A stretch of 64,000 bases of DNA from Procambarus clarkii (Eukaryota; Arthropoda; Malacostraca; Decapoda; Cambaridae). Below the pieces are notes generated by a model. That model did not search any database, had not been told where the DNA came from, and saw nothing but the letters and a program-made list of their open reading frames with translations. Below are positions 48,864 through 61,487 of the stretch, in pieces. The translations under genes and the position numbers were made by a program. The stretch spans positions 29,964,215-30,028,214 of the forward strand of contig NC_091165.1 of assembly GCF_040958095.1 (NCBI RefSeq), given 5' to 3'. Each line of letters starts with the position of its first letter. Positions within the stretch are counted from its first letter, which is position 1.

Positions 48864-49000
48864 GCCCGAAACGCTTTGCGTAATAGTGGCTTTAGGCATT
48901 GTATGTACTAGCTCTACCTATAAGTCAAACAATCCTTGTAAATATTTATTGTATGTATGTACCTTACCTAAATAAAATTGCATTGTATTGTATTGTATTT
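48864..49000 (+). repeat. dispersed repeat with CCCGAAACGC core
   Basis: GCCCGAAACGCTTTGCGTAA, TAGTGGCTTTAGGCATTGTA, TGTACTAGCTCTACC, then TACCTAAATAAAATTGC and a (TTGTA)n tail. The AATAAA signal and short tandem tail suggest a retroelement 3' end. Partner copy at 15500-15675 (minus). Confidence 0.68.
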
Positions 49001-49102
49001 TATCATGATGGTCGATCCGAACGTTGTTGACTCTGGGTTTCAGCTATCAAGGTGTTGTCCTGTGTTAAACTATATGTTCACTATGTGGGGAAATAGTTTT
49101 GG

Positions 49103-49370
49103 GTGTACTTACTTAGTTGTGCTTATCTAGTTGTGCTTGCAGGAGTTGAGCTCTGGCTCTTTGGTCCCGCCTCTCAACTGTCAATTAACTGATGTACAGA
49201 TTCCTGAGGCTACTGGGCTCTATCATATCTACATTTGAAACTGTGTATGGAGTCAGCCTCCACCACATCACTGCCTCTTGTTAACTACTCTGACACTGAA
49301 AAAGTTCTTTCTAGCGTCCCTGTGGCGCATTTGTGTACTCAGTCTCCAACTGTGACCCTTTGTTCGTGTG
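49103..49370 (-). mobile_element. LINE 3' end, same family as 29981-30562
   Basis: On the minus strand it carries the end of the coding frame (GCTAGAAAGAACTTTTTCAG, GTGATGTGGTGGAGGCTGAC) and the 3' UTR with AGGCGGGACCAAAGAGCCAG and two decayed AACTAGGTGAGTAC tails. No (AC)n tail remains at this copy. Confidence 0.85.
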
Positions 49371-49476
49371 TATTCACCTAGTATTCACCAAGTTGTGCTT
49401 GCGGGGGTTTGAGCTTTGCTCTTTCGGCCCATCTCTCAACTGACAATCAGCTGTTACTAACTACTAATTTTTTTTC

Positions 49477-49479
<3 letters not shown>
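49371..49479 (-). mobile_element. second short LINE 3' end in tandem
   Basis: ACCAAGTTGTGCTTGCGGGG, GTTTGAGCTTTGCTC and GGCCCATCTCTCAACTGACA match the same 3' UTR on the minus strand. It directly adjoins the larger fragment. Confidence 0.72.

Positions 49480-49562
<83 letters not shown>
49480..49562. repeat. (CA)n microsatellite
   Basis: About 83 bp CA between a LINE end and a SINE tail. Confidence 0.97.
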
Positions 49563-49564
<2 letters not shown>

Positions 49565-49733
49565 AAGCAGCTCGTAACAGATCTCTAACTCCCTGGTACC
49601 TATTTACGGCTAGGTAACAGGGGCATTCAGGGTGAAAGAAACTTTGCTCATTTGTTACTGCCTGGTCCGGGAATCGAACCCGGACAACAGAATTACGAGT
49701 CCTGCGCGCTGTCCACTCAGCTACCAGACCCCC
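49563..49733 (-). mobile_element. SINE with type A body and a different tRNA-like head
   Basis: Body GGAAGCAGCTCGTAACAG, GGTACCTATTTACGGCTAGG and TAACAGGGGCATTCAGGGTG is as in type A. The head (49660-49731, minus) reads GTCTGGTAGCTGAGTGGACA with box B CCGGGTTCGATTCCCGG, a perfect 5-bp T stem and a near-perfect acceptor stem. It differs from the head at 8423. Confidence 0.8.
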
Positions 49734-49738
49734 TAAGT

Positions 49739-49757
49739 GTGTGTGTGTGTGTGTGTA

Positions 49758-49839
<82 letters not shown>
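49739..49839. repeat. (GT)n microsatellite
   Basis: About 100 bp TG with several GC or AT interruptions. Confidence 0.96.
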
Positions 49840-49841
<2 letters not shown>

Positions 49842-50949
49842 TTTAATATTGTGTTGTATTTAGCCCTGGGTAAGGCGATTTATCATCAGAATTTTTAGAT
49901 AAATCTCTCGTGGCAATTTATTACCCAGAATAGATACATTGTACTTGATTCTGCTTCCCAATGTTCTGTTTATCACGGCTTGTTTACCTCCTGATGTGTC
50001 TAAAATTATGTTTATCAGAAAGCGTTCAACGTAATTTACCAAACCACCAGAGTATGAAATTTGTTCACACACAAAAATTAGCATATAGCACAAACATAGA
50101 TGGAAATTGTATATGAAAAGGCACCACAAGGAAGTAACTTAAAATTGGGATGGAAATGGTGTGTCATAGTTTCTCTGAAACATACATGTGTTCGTTCCCA
50201 TTCCATTCCTTTGACATTTTCTTCTAGGTACATCACACTATTAATAAATCAAATTAAATAAGTAATTCATTAACTGTTGTACATTAATAGTTCACAGAAA
50301 GTGACAATGCGTTATTTATACAAGAGTATAATATTCATTATTCTAGCATTATTCTAGCATAATACTAGAATAACACGAAATCATTATAAATTGTGCTCTG
50401 CAATATTGCATAAATAGATTCAAAATATGAAATATAATATTTGAAATGAATTAGTATACTAAGCAACATTGGGTAATATTATACCTACATAACACATGGA
50501 AATATATCAACAACATCGGTTTTTGCAATGAAGGTAAACTTTACTGCCTAGTATCAATAAAATCACAATCTGATTGGTTGCAATTTGTAATAATATTCGA
50601 ATGTTCTGTGGAGAGTTTGGTACACATGAACTATCCTGATAGGCTCATACTATCATGGAAAGGAGACAGTCTTAAGCCTGATTACATGAACTAGTATACT
50701 ATTCATAATTCTTTCTTTAAAAAATTAAAATGTGAAAAAATATAGACGTGAATCGATTTTTTTTCAAGATTCAAAATTAACATAAACAAATATATACATC
50801 ACAAGGAAGATAACAGTAATTACTTTACAATATTATAACCAATTATGAAAATAAATCTGAAACTCATCTTTCCTGTTTGTGACCTGCACGATGCTATTAT
50901 TAAGTTTTAGTAAATATTAAACAAAATATTACATATGCTCTAATAGGTT
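49840..50949. other. AT-rich intergenic stretch
   Basis: ATTATTCTAGCATTATTCTAG near 50339 is a short inverted/direct repeat. No gene recognised. Confidence 0.6.
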
Positions 50950-51130
50950 TAACAGGACGATAGAGTGACGGTCTCACTTCTTGCGGGTCGGTGTTCAATC
51001 CCCGATCGTGCAAGTGGTTGGGTACCATTCCTACCCTTCTGTCCCAACCCAAATCCTTATCCTGACCCCTTCCCAGTGCTATGTAGCCACAATGGCTTAG
51101 TGTTTTCTTCTGATAATCTCCTCGCCTCTA
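50950..51130 (+). mobile_element. SINE type C
   Basis: Box A-like CAGGACGATAGAGTGACGG, box B GGTGTTCAATCCCCGATCG, then GTGGTTGGGTACCATTCC, AAATCCTTATCCTGACCC and TTCCCAGTGCTATGTAG. The best-preserved type C copy in the window. Confidence 0.78.
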
Positions 51131-51208
51131 TAATATTCCTCTCGAATTGAAAGTAAGTAAAAAATGTATTGAAATAAAGCTCTTTGTATCGTATTAATTT
51201 AGGACCTC

Positions 51209-51335
51209 GAAGTACAATTAGCTTCTTTATCGACTCACACTCTGGGATCCCGGGTTCTATTTCCAGGCGGGACAGAAATGGTTGGGCACGTTTCCTTTGA
51301 CCTAATGCATCTGTTCACCTAACAGTAAATAGGTA
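51209..51335 (+). mobile_element. SINE type B
   Basis: GGGATCCCGGGTTCTATTTC (box B variant), then GGCGGGACAGAAATGGTTGG, GCACGTTTCC and CACCTAACAGTAAATAGG. Confidence 0.7.
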
Positions 51336-51339
51336 TATC

Positions 51340-51570
51340 TTCAGATCTTGAGATGGTTTCGGGGCTTAGCATTATGTGCATCAGACTTATCAAAAGTGAA
51401 TCGCAAAATCATAAAATAACCTCTTCAGTCTTATTGGGGTTATTTCTTAACCACTCTCTAAGGCCTATAACTAATTCTCCAACATTACAGCCCACAACAG
51501 TCTCCTTGGTCCCTATTTTACTGCTCGGCGAACAGAGGCATCTGGTGTAAGAATTAATTTCACCATGACA
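51340..51570 (-). mobile_element. partial SINE type A
   Basis: Tail side TCTTGAGATGGTTTCGGGGC (51347-51366) and middle CCCTATTTTACTGCTCGGCG (51510-51529) match type A in minus orientation. The part between is not recognisable, so it is heavily diverged or replaced. Confidence 0.55.
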
Positions 51571-51944
51571 AATGTTAATTAATTCTTCCTTGCCACAGTT
51601 TTCTCTCTCTCTCTCTGTCTCCATATTTTATCTTCAAATATATTCTCTCCCTCTCGCATTGCTGTTGCATTTCTCTGCTCTGCAATTTTCATCTGCATTC
51701 CACAGCTCGTCGCATGCAATGTATTTTCTTCCGTTGGTGAAGCGGTACAGAATTTGTCTTCCACTGAGAATTTAATTGTTCTGTCTTCCTCTCCCGAGTC
51801 TAGCAGACATTATGTCCGCTATTGTATTCATTTCTCCCCAACACGACGTATAAGAACGACGCAGAAACGACGTTACGGCAACTTAAAGAAAACGCTGTGG
51901 TCATGCAGACAGAAATCATAATAGCGTGATATATCAGATGAATA
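51571..51944. other. intergenic stretch, nothing recognised
   Basis: Pyrimidine-rich near 51600-51660. No gene recognised. Confidence 0.55.
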
Positions 51945-52035
51945 AATCCCCAAGGGCTGTTATGAGGGCTCGAACGCACGTCCGGGATGATCCCCGACGT
52001 ACGGGATGTATGCAGTAGTAGTGTTGGTTTAACGT
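51945..52035 (-). mobile_element. tRNA-like SINE head, same family as 53711
   Basis: AATCCCCAAGGGCTGTTATG, AGGGCTCGAACGCACGTCC and GGGATGATCCCC match the 53711 element in order; box B complement at GGCTCGAACG. Confidence 0.6.
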
Positions 52036-52094
52036 TTAAGTAACGCTAATCTCCACTACTGTACCCACTAAGTATATGACGTGTCCAGAATTTA

Positions 52095-52340
52095 TCAATA
52101 ATATTTACGTTATCCCCTTTACGAAACCTGTACATCTTTCCTCGATCATGGCGGCTTATAGTCACTATTTTACTAAATGAGCTTCGAAACGTCACAACCC
52201 AATGTTGTTATTGTAATAAACAACTTCGTAGTAGTTTGGAACTCCTGAACTGTTTCATTGCGACAAATTAAGCCGCAATGTTTGAAGAAAGATGAAGAGG
52301 TTTCGTAAGGGAACACTTAATTGCTTGATGAATCAAAGGA
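52095..52340. mobile_element. diverged MITE copy, same family as 17681-17940
   Basis: ACGAAACCTGTACATCTTTC, CTCGATCATGGCGGCTTATA, then inverted ACTGTTTCATTGCGACAAAT and GAAGAAAGATGAAGAGG. Ends are decayed. Confidence 0.6.
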
Positions 52341-52439
52341 CAAGCCGAAACCTCATCACTGCGAGATATAATTAAGAAATATAATGAATATTACTGAATA
52401 TAATGATGGTCATCGTGTAAAAAACAATTATTATACGTG

Positions 52440-52619
52440 TGCAGACGATGAGTCACAATAACGTAGCTGAAGTAAGTTGCCCAGACCACACTCTAGAAGG
52501 TGAAGGGACGACGACGTTACGGTCCGTCCTGGACCATTCTCAAGTCCGGATTTGAGAATGGTCCAGGACGGACCGAAACGTCGTCGTCCCTTCACTTTCT
52601 AGTGTGTGATCTGGTCAAC
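52440..52619. mobile_element. palindrome of the GAAACG stem-motif repeat
   Basis: Left flank GACGATGAGTCACAATAACG, inverted arms 52476-52547 and 52549-52619 approximately. The right arm has TTTGAGAAT, GGTCC-AGGAC-GGACC and GAAACGTCG intact. Confidence 0.83.
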
Positions 52620-52764
52620 AGTTATTATACATCTCTTCTTTCGTTCATGTGCATTAAAAGCAATAATATTGACGAGTTACATTTTATTATATTAAAAAAT
52701 ACTAGTTAAGAGGAAATTGGATCGCCAATTAAATTTATTTTGATCACGTAATATGGTTGAAGAA
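52620..52764. other. AT-rich spacer
   Basis: Nothing recognised. Confidence 0.55.
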
Positions 52765-53065
52765 AAGAGAGAATATCTCAAGCAAGAAAAGCTGACTAGG
52801 AACAGAAAATGAGAATATTTCTAACAAGAAAATGGAACTCGAATAGAAAACGAGAATATTTCAAGCAAGAAATGCTTACTGGAACAGAAAACGAGAATAT
52901 TTCTAACAAGAAAGTGGTACTGGAACAGAAAACGAGAATGCATCAAGCATGAACAATGTACGGAACAGAAAACGAGAATAATTCAAGCAAGAAAATGGTA
53001 TTGGAATAGAAAATTGAAATTCATCATGCAAGAAAAGGAACTGGAACAGAAAACGGGATTTTTTC
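52765..53065. repeat. degenerate 40-bp GGAACAGAAAACGAGAATA repeat
   Basis: About seven units with TTCAAGCAAGAAAATGGTAC between copies of GGAACAGAAAACGAGAAT. The Phe/Leu-rich minus frame at 52903-53088 is its translation. Confidence 0.85.
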
Positions 53066-53710
53066 AATAGAATAAGAATGTCTATCAAATTGACGAAAAA
53101 AAAAATACCGTTTTAAACACGGTGATTTAGTATCATTTAATAAAAACATTCAAGAATACAATACAAAAAATACAAAAAAACAGGTTACACAATAGACAAA
53201 AATCTCATGATTTTTTGAATCATGAGATGATGCTGGTCTTGACTCATTGACTGACATGCACAAAATTGTTCATACCATGCCATTATAGACGCAACTAATT
53301 GCTAACAAATTCGAATGAGTTTACACTGGTCGTTCAATAGATTACCGACCAATACATAGATTCAGAGAACATACATAATTACAGCTGTCATGTTGTCGGA
53401 GCGGTATATTAATTTGCAAGATGAATTATATCAAATTAGTAATAATAATTGATTTCAACAAATAATAGTCGAGGTGGTATTGGAAAATAGGTTATAGCTC
53501 GTTATATGAATATGTTGCGTACACACGATGTATATTACCAATTATTACGTGACATTTTATTTTAAATTTTGATTTAGAAGGGTGTTTTTTGCATGTGATT
53601 TATATATATATCCTTACAGAATGTGGGTGGAGTGTACAGCCGTATTTCTAATAATTTCTTTGGAATTACCTTCATATTTTTCGCCCAATTCTCTAGTTCA
53701 TTAGGAATGC
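53066..53710. other. AT-rich intergenic stretch
   Basis: An 11-bp stem ATCTCATGATT/AATCATGAGAT near 53201-53228. No gene recognised. Confidence 0.55.
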
Positions 53711-53825
53711 GAACAAATCCACAAGGGCCGTGACGAGGATTCGAACCTGCGTCCGGGATCATCCCAGACACTGCCTTAATCGACTGAGCTATCGAATCCT
53801 CGTCACGGCCCTTGTGGATTTGTTC
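53711..53825 (-). mobile_element. tRNA-derived SINE head with its 3' half duplicated head to head
   Basis: On the minus strand the tRNA-like part reads TAGCTCAGTCGATTAAGG (box A) and GCAGGTTCGAATCCTCGTCA (box B). The 33 bp from box B outward (53711-53743) recur in perfect inverted form at 53793-53825, replacing the expected tRNA 5' end. The spacer is 49 bp. Confidence 0.8.
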
Positions 53826-54726
53826 ATTTGATGCATTACGTTAGTGTGATCTCTGTGTGTGATTAAGAATGCGACTTTATATTTGCTTAAGATGTTTGTG
53901 TGTCTTGAGTCGGTCTCGAGCAAGATAGAGAACATGGGAGGGTGTATTGAGAGTGTATACACCTGGTGTATTTAGACCTCTGAACTTTGGTGCTGTGTTC
54001 TACATTGTATTATAGATCTGAAGGCTTTTTATATTTTGTTACGAAATAATGGAATTATTTTTTTTAAGTAATCTCAAAATGCGATTTGGATCTCAATTAG
54101 CATTCAAGTATTCTATTGCCATTGGGCTGAATTCAAACACATTACTCAGGATTGTTCTATGCATTCGTGTAGAGACTTTCAGACTTCAACAAATCTTTTA
54201 ATGTACTATAACAAGCTTCATGAATCAAGTCTACAACCACTTTTTTATTTTGTATTCAGAATATCAATAATATTATCCATGACAATTGAAAAACAGAACA
54301 TGTAAAGCTATCACACGTTTTTCTCTGTTTTTCCTAAACACGAAAGCTGAAAAGGATTATTTTCCTCGACCCGTTCACATGACAGGCACAGATATCGGTG
54401 TGATAACACAGGTAATCGAAGGATCAGCCTCTCATTAATATTAATCTGATTATCGAGGCTCAGGTAATATGATTTAAGTTCGCATTGGAGACAAATTATT
54501 TAATCGGGTACTTGGTTACTGATCCACAGAGCTTAATACGGATTATGTGAGAATGTTAGAAGAGCTGGGGAGGTGGAGAGGAGACTTATTTCTCCGTGGA
54601 GAAATAAGGTAGAGAGGAGACTCTTATTTCTTCATCAGAGTAAAGTAGAATGAAGATCTTATTTTTCACATGTGGTTATTCTGCATACTTGGATCAGTGT
54701 TTTTGTGATCATTGTTGCGTATATAT

Positions 54727-54728
<2 letters not shown>
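53826..54728. other. intergenic stretch, nothing recognised
   Basis: Near 54595-54650 GTAGAGAGGAGACTCTTATTT-like words repeat. No gene recognised. Confidence 0.55.

Positions 54729-54784
<56 letters not shown>
54729..54784. repeat. (GT)n microsatellite
   Basis: About 55 bp TG. Confidence 0.96.
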
Positions 54785-54785
<1 letters not shown>

Positions 54786-55033
54786 TCAAACGAAGAGACT
54801 TGGAGACACAGTGAACTTAAGCCTTGCACAGACCGGTGGACCAGCTTTAAGGCTTGCCAGAATCCGGGAACGGGTTTGTGGACTAATTGGAAAGCTTGAT
54901 GGGTTTCCCATCGATCCTTTTCAGGATTTACACTGTTATAGAAATTTGCGTGTGGCGTCCTTGCAACAGAATGCCTTACACTGATAAACGTAAAATTCAT
55001 TCAAGTACTTTTGAGTTGGCTGTTCAGAAGACA

Positions 55034-55534
<501 letters not shown>

Positions 55535-55626
<92 letters not shown>
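55535..55626. repeat. (CT)n microsatellite
   Basis: About 92 bp TC. Confidence 0.97.
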
Positions 55627-55628
<2 letters not shown>

Positions 55629-56316
55629 CACCCCACACACTGGTGACGTCACTGGTTAGGTATCCAGTTAATTGTTGTCTTACAATTGTTATATCCTATA
55701 ATAATTATTATCACTTAATTAACAAATTTAAATAGCTGTGAAAAGTTAACTTTTTTGGTACATTAGTGTTGCAACAAAATGTCACAAGCAGGATTGGTGT
55801 ACTGAACACCAGAGATGATATTAAGTGAGCGGAGCTTCTGACTGATCCCCTTCCTATGATTGGCTGCTGTCGTGAATGTCAACAAAGAGTGTCTACCAAT
55901 GAGAGGGAAGCGCGGGAATGCTTCCTGCAGCGCAGCAACCCGCCCTAAGAGGTGCTGTTGGCCCGATGATAGTACAATGTTCTGCCAACAGATGGCATCA
56001 GCTGTATCTTTAGTGCTGCCGCTAACCTAACCTGTCGATGGTGTAATTTTCTGCGGATAGATGGCATCACCTGTACAATATTACGCCTAAATTCACCATT
56101 AAACACTGATGTACGATCCCCCGTGGCTTATGATAAGGTTAAATAAAGGGGGGGGGGAGGTATTTTAACCTTACGTTACGTATTTAACGTAATACCTTGT
56201 AGGTACTACGTACCTGGAGTTCTGTAATTACTTTACTCACTCTTCTGGATATTGTCATATTGCATCCTCCTAAAATTTGTGATTGAAGAAGACCTTTCCA
56301 ATCAGTTTTTTTTATA

Positions 56317-56320
<4 letters not shown>
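55627..56320. other. intergenic stretch with a GC-richer island
   Basis: 55835-55960 is GC-richer than the surroundings, with GATTGGCTG and ACCAATGAG (inverted CCAAT-type boxes) and GCGCGGG. A roughly 27-bp block TTCTGC..ATAGATGGCATCA is present twice (55979 and 56049). No transcript structure can be inferred. Confidence 0.4.

Positions 56321-56401
<81 letters not shown>
56321..56401. repeat. (CT)n passing into (TCTA)n
   Basis: CT run to about 56385, then four TCTA units. Confidence 0.95.
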
Positions 56402-56402
<1 letters not shown>

Positions 56403-57889
56403 GTTCTAATTCTATCTATTCTTCTATCTACCTTTATATTTATCTATCCATTCCATGCACTCCCAATTTCATTAAGTCTTACAATTCAGAAGGTTCTAAG
56501 GAGGGGCCTCCTTGGATTAGAGAAAGTCTTAAGATAATATGGTCCATCTGGAGACCAACATCTGACAGGTTCCAGTGTTTGTATGGGTTCCTGCAGCTGT
56601 ATTAACGCCCTCACGGAATTCTAACTACAACATTCTGCATTAATTAATCGCTGAATAATTCGATAAGCGCTTTGGTTGAACGGAGGATGACGGGAGTGGC
56701 GTGGTTGTGGTGTGGGTGATGGGGTCCTTATTGTGGGTGGATGAGGTGTGGATGTAGATCTTCCTTGTGGGTGGTTGTGGTGTGGATGTTGGTCGTCCTT
56801 GTGGCTGTCATATATCCTCACCGATAGAGATTGACAAAAATAATCTCCCTCTATTAATTCTATTACTATTGAATGTGCACTTTTGCTATGGCATAACTTT
56901 AAATCATTTAATATTCCCGATCGAATGTGTTTACAGAATCTTGTTTTTTTTTTGTTTTGCTAGAAGCTCTGAGGATTTTATTTTTATTTGGTCCTATCAT
57001 TATTTCTCTACAGTCCTTTACCACTTCCAATTTATTTGTTTCCTCGGGTATCGTTCCCGCATTTTCGCACAGACACTCGGGCCAGTGTGTGTGTGTTTGT
57101 TTGTTTGTTTTTGATGGCCAGCAAACTCAAAAGATTTTATCTTTGGGTTTGTGAGAAAGCATAGGGGGGGGGGTGGAGGGGGCGGGAGGGTTGGGGGGTT
57201 TTGGAAGGGTTCCCGTTCTTACTTCACATGTGGTGAGGTGAGAGAATCAGTTTCTGAGAGATATTTAGTTTTCTCATAAACCACCTTACACATATGAAAC
57301 GAAAATGGCGTCGTTACGTCTTGTTATGGATTGTAATGACTGTCATCTTCACGTGATATCGTGATATATTACGTGATATTGTGGTATTGTGATATATCAT
57401 GACATGATATATATATATTTAATGATATCCGTATCACAGACCATATGCTATCGTTTCATAAGACCAGCGATGGGCCGAAACGCTATTACTAATTTTATAC
57501 CTCCCTGGATGGGTCAGGTTATACAAGGTCGAGTCCCATTATTGTGACCAATTCTTAGCAATATTGTTGCTACTCGGACCTTTATTGTGTTTTTTTTTGT
57601 CTTGTTAGGTCACTGACAATTCACCTTAATTGCTAATAAAAGTCTAAATACAAGGCATTTATCTTAACCGCACCAATTAATTATTTTATTACTAACAAGT
57701 GTATGATAAGCTAACAGCATTCTCTTGGATTATATGTCACGTTTGGCATTTAAAGTCTCAAAAATAATAGAATAGAGAAAAATTATAAAGAGTGGGATCA
57801 TTTCGTTTTAAAGAGAAGGGGTCCCATGAGAATACTGTTTCTACTCAGCACACGGAGAAAAGGCACATTGTTTTAGTAATAGGTCAACA
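56402..57889. other. intergenic stretch
   Basis: GTGTGGATG/GTGGTTGTGG words at 56695-56800; G-rich at 57165-57205; GTGATAT words at 57340-57420; GGGCCGAAACGC at 57473-57484 may be another isolated GAAACG motif. No gene recognised. Confidence 0.5.
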
Positions 57890-57985
57890 TGCGTAAAGGG
57901 AGCCTTTGGGAGTACAATGATGGAGCCTTTTGGGGTATACAATGAGGGAGCTTAGGGAGTACAATGAGATGGTGGCTCTGAGGAT
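57890..57985. repeat. short GGGAGTACAATGA repeat
   Basis: Three irregular units with GGAGCCTTTGGG spacers. Confidence 0.75.
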
Positions 57986-58329
57986 AAATGAATTTCCGAG
58001 GGAACAGTAAGGGGTGAATACAGCGTTGAGAGAAAGAATTTATGTCTGTTATTGTGTGGACGCCCAAGCTTAAGGCGAGTTATTTATTCTGGAGTGAGAG
58101 CGGGAATTTTGTCCCTCGCTGCGATGACGTACTTTCTAATGTTCTTACCTGCAATTGCCCAGTATTGCAGGCGGTCAGTTGCAATTGATCACTGATCATA
58201 CTGGCGATGTTGCAAGAGTGTGTCAGGTGGAAGAATGTGTCTTGCAGCGTGTCGTGAGTGTGTGTGTGACACATGTCATATGTGTTTATGTATCCATTAT
58301 TTGTGTGTGTGTATTTTGTGTTTACTATT
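57986..58329. other. intergenic stretch, nothing recognised
   Basis: GT-rich near 58255-58330. No gene recognised. Confidence 0.55.
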
Positions 58330-58490
58330 TGTGGTTGTAGGACTGAAGGGAAGGGAGCTTTTAGGGAGAAAGCGCCAAGCTATTACGACTGTATGGTTCT
58401 TGGAAGGGGGTCAGGATAAGGATTTGGGATGGGAAGGAATGGTGCCCAACCACTTGGATGGTCGGGGGTTGAATGTCGACCTGTAGGGCT
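58330..58490 (-). mobile_element. SINE type C
   Basis: Plus strand AGGGAGAAAGCGCCAAGCTA, GGGGTCAGGATAAGGATTTG, GGTGCCCAACCACTTGGATG and GTCGGGGGTTGAATGTCGAC; the tRNA 5' side is missing. Confidence 0.75.
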
Positions 58491-58616
58491 GAGATGTTTG
58501 CTCTTGGACCCCAGTCTTTGTTCAAGTAAATGAACTTAAACAATGTTTGAAGTTGACCCCTGCCTTTGTAGCTGTGGGTTGTCTAATGAACTGCCTCCCG
58601 CCCTCCTGTACACAAA

Positions 58617-58645
58617 CACATAGACACATAATATGTGTCTATGTG
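58617..58645. other. 13-bp perfect stem hairpin
   Basis: CACATAGACACAT, loop AAT, ATGTGTCTATGTG. It lies in an ACAC/TGTG-biased stretch, so it may be a chance fold of simple sequence. Confidence 0.85.
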
Positions 58646-58860
58646 CCTATGTGTCTGTGTCATGCTGGTTTAATGTTTTCGTCTGGAAATTTCAGCTCCT
58701 TTATTCTAACATCATCCCTCAGTGAGAATCTTTTCTCATCTCCCTTTTCCATCACGTGCTGTCAGGTCTAGTCAATACTAATGTCATCGGGACCAACACC
58801 AGGTCCAACAGGGTGTCTGACAGCCCACCGGATTTCTCTATTATATTCTTTCCTGCGGTT

Positions 58861-58867
<7 letters not shown>

Positions 58868-58942
<75 letters not shown>
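58868..58942. repeat. (CT)n microsatellite
   Basis: About 75 bp TC. Confidence 0.97.
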
Positions 58943-58945
<3 letters not shown>

Positions 58946-59261
58946 CTCCCTCTTATATTTCTCATTCGCATCCTGTTATTCCTCTTTCGTTACTTATGGT
59001 CTATTTAATCTGAGGATCTTATCAATTCTGTTATGATGGTCCGCTTCCAGACAGTTTTCACGATCGGATAAAACTGAAAATTTGAAGTGATTGACGCTCG
59101 TTTCGTGTGAATTCTTCCTCATTCTGGTTTCCCAATTCACTATACAGTGAATACTCAACATTACCCTCCTGTAATTGTCACGCTACACAGGAGTAACCTG
59201 AATTAAAACTAAGAGACTCAAAGGTATTTAAAGGCATAATTTCTTGAACGAAACAACTTTA
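58943..59261. other. intergenic stretch, nothing recognised
   Basis: No recognised feature. Confidence 0.6.
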
Positions 59262-59612
59262 CAGAGGTTTAACCTGTGTTGTTACACCTTACACAGGTGT
59301 AACCTGTGTTGTTACACCTTACAGAGGTTTAACCTGTGTTGTTACACCTTACACAGGTGTAACCTGTGTTGTTACACCTTACACAGGTGTAACCTGTGTT
59401 GTTACACCTTACACAGGTGTAACCTGTGTTGTTACACCTTACACAGGTGTAACCTGTGTTGTTACACCTTACAGAGGTTTAACCTGTGTTGTTACACCTT
59501 ACACAGGTGTAACCTGTGTTGTTACACCTTACACAGGTGTAACCTGTGTTGTTACACCTTACACAGGTGTAACCTGTGTTGTTACACCTTACACAGGTGT
59601 AACCTGTCGTTA
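59262..59612. repeat. 30-bp minisatellite, about 11.7 copies
   Basis: Unit GTTACACCTTACACAGGTGT plus AACCTGTGTT; three units have AGAGGTTT instead of ACAGGTGT. Each unit carries GTTACACC/GGTGTAAC as an inverted pair. The period is divisible by three, so one plus frame (59244-59624) reads as a ten-residue Cys-rich repeat. No other evidence supports coding. Confidence 0.96.
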
Positions 59613-60442
<830 letters not shown>

Positions 60443-60604
60443 TGATCACGTGGTGGACGTCTGAATGTTTCGTTCATTCGTGGGACTTTTCAGTTAGGAA
60501 ACCTGTGTTTCTTAATGGAAGTTTGATCAGTTGTTGATGTGGGAATTAGGTCTTAGGTCTTCCTCTTTCCCTCCTTCCTCTCTCCCTCCTCCTCTCTTTC
60601 TCCT

Positions 60605-60608
<4 letters not shown>

Positions 60609-60690
<82 letters not shown>
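60609..60690. repeat. (CT)n microsatellite
   Basis: About 82 bp TC between CT-rich flanks. Confidence 0.97.
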
Positions 60691-60694
<4 letters not shown>

Positions 60695-60884
60695 CTCCCT
60701 TATCTCCCTTATCTCCCTCTCCCCTGCTGTAGATATTGTAAAACAAATAAAGCAGTAATTCTCGTAAATACACATGTTTGGAATTAAAGAAAGTCTAAAT
60801 GACATGATTTGGTAAAAGACCGAGTTATTAAACACAATTTTCATAGGGGAAAGAACTGTCAAAATATATGGACTCCACGGAACT

Positions 60885-61100
60885 CTCTCGTGGATCTCCC
60901 AGTGGTCCATGGATCTCCTAGTGGTCCATGGATCTCCTAGGGGGGTCCATAGATCTCCGATGGGTTCATGGATTTCCCAGTGGTCCATGGATCTCCTAGT
61001 GCTCCATGGATCTCCTAGTGGTCCATGGATCTCCCAGTGGTCCATGGAACTCCCAGTGGTCCATGGATCTCCTAGTCCTCCATGGATCTCCTAGGGGTCT
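60885..61100. repeat. 19-bp minisatellite, about 11 copies
   Basis: Unit GGTCCATGGATCTCCTAGT, with CCCAGT and GTGCTCC variants and a shifted unit near 60940-60960. Confidence 0.93.
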
Positions 61101-61301
61101 CTCTCTGCTCTCAGGCACACACGGAATTATGTAGTTTTCCTCGTTGACTTAAACTATTTACCTTATGTAAATATATTTAATTTAACTTGATAGAATTTTT
61201 CATAACTATTCGCAACATTTTTGCCGGACGAGAGCGAGCCTGCGGCAGTGGGTGCTGGCCCTCGCCACTGCAGGTGCAGGTGGTAGTGAAGGTTCTGGCA
61301 G

Positions 61302-61302
<1 letters not shown>

Positions 61303-61389
<87 letters not shown>
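61303..61389. repeat. (GA)n microsatellite
   Basis: About 87 bp AG. Confidence 0.97.
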
Positions 61390-61392
<3 letters not shown>

Positions 61393-61487
61393 CCCTGCTG
61401 CAGCTTTACACACTAAGGGGGCCGCCAGGATCCAGAAATTTTACATCCTAGGATCCAGAATGTTTACATTTCCCCTTGGGTTGGGAA

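Noticed and set aside
49660-49733. Possible functional tRNA gene on the minus strand
   Set aside because: T arm and acceptor stem pair well, but the A-box spacing is one base short and a SINE body follows directly, so it is a SINE head.
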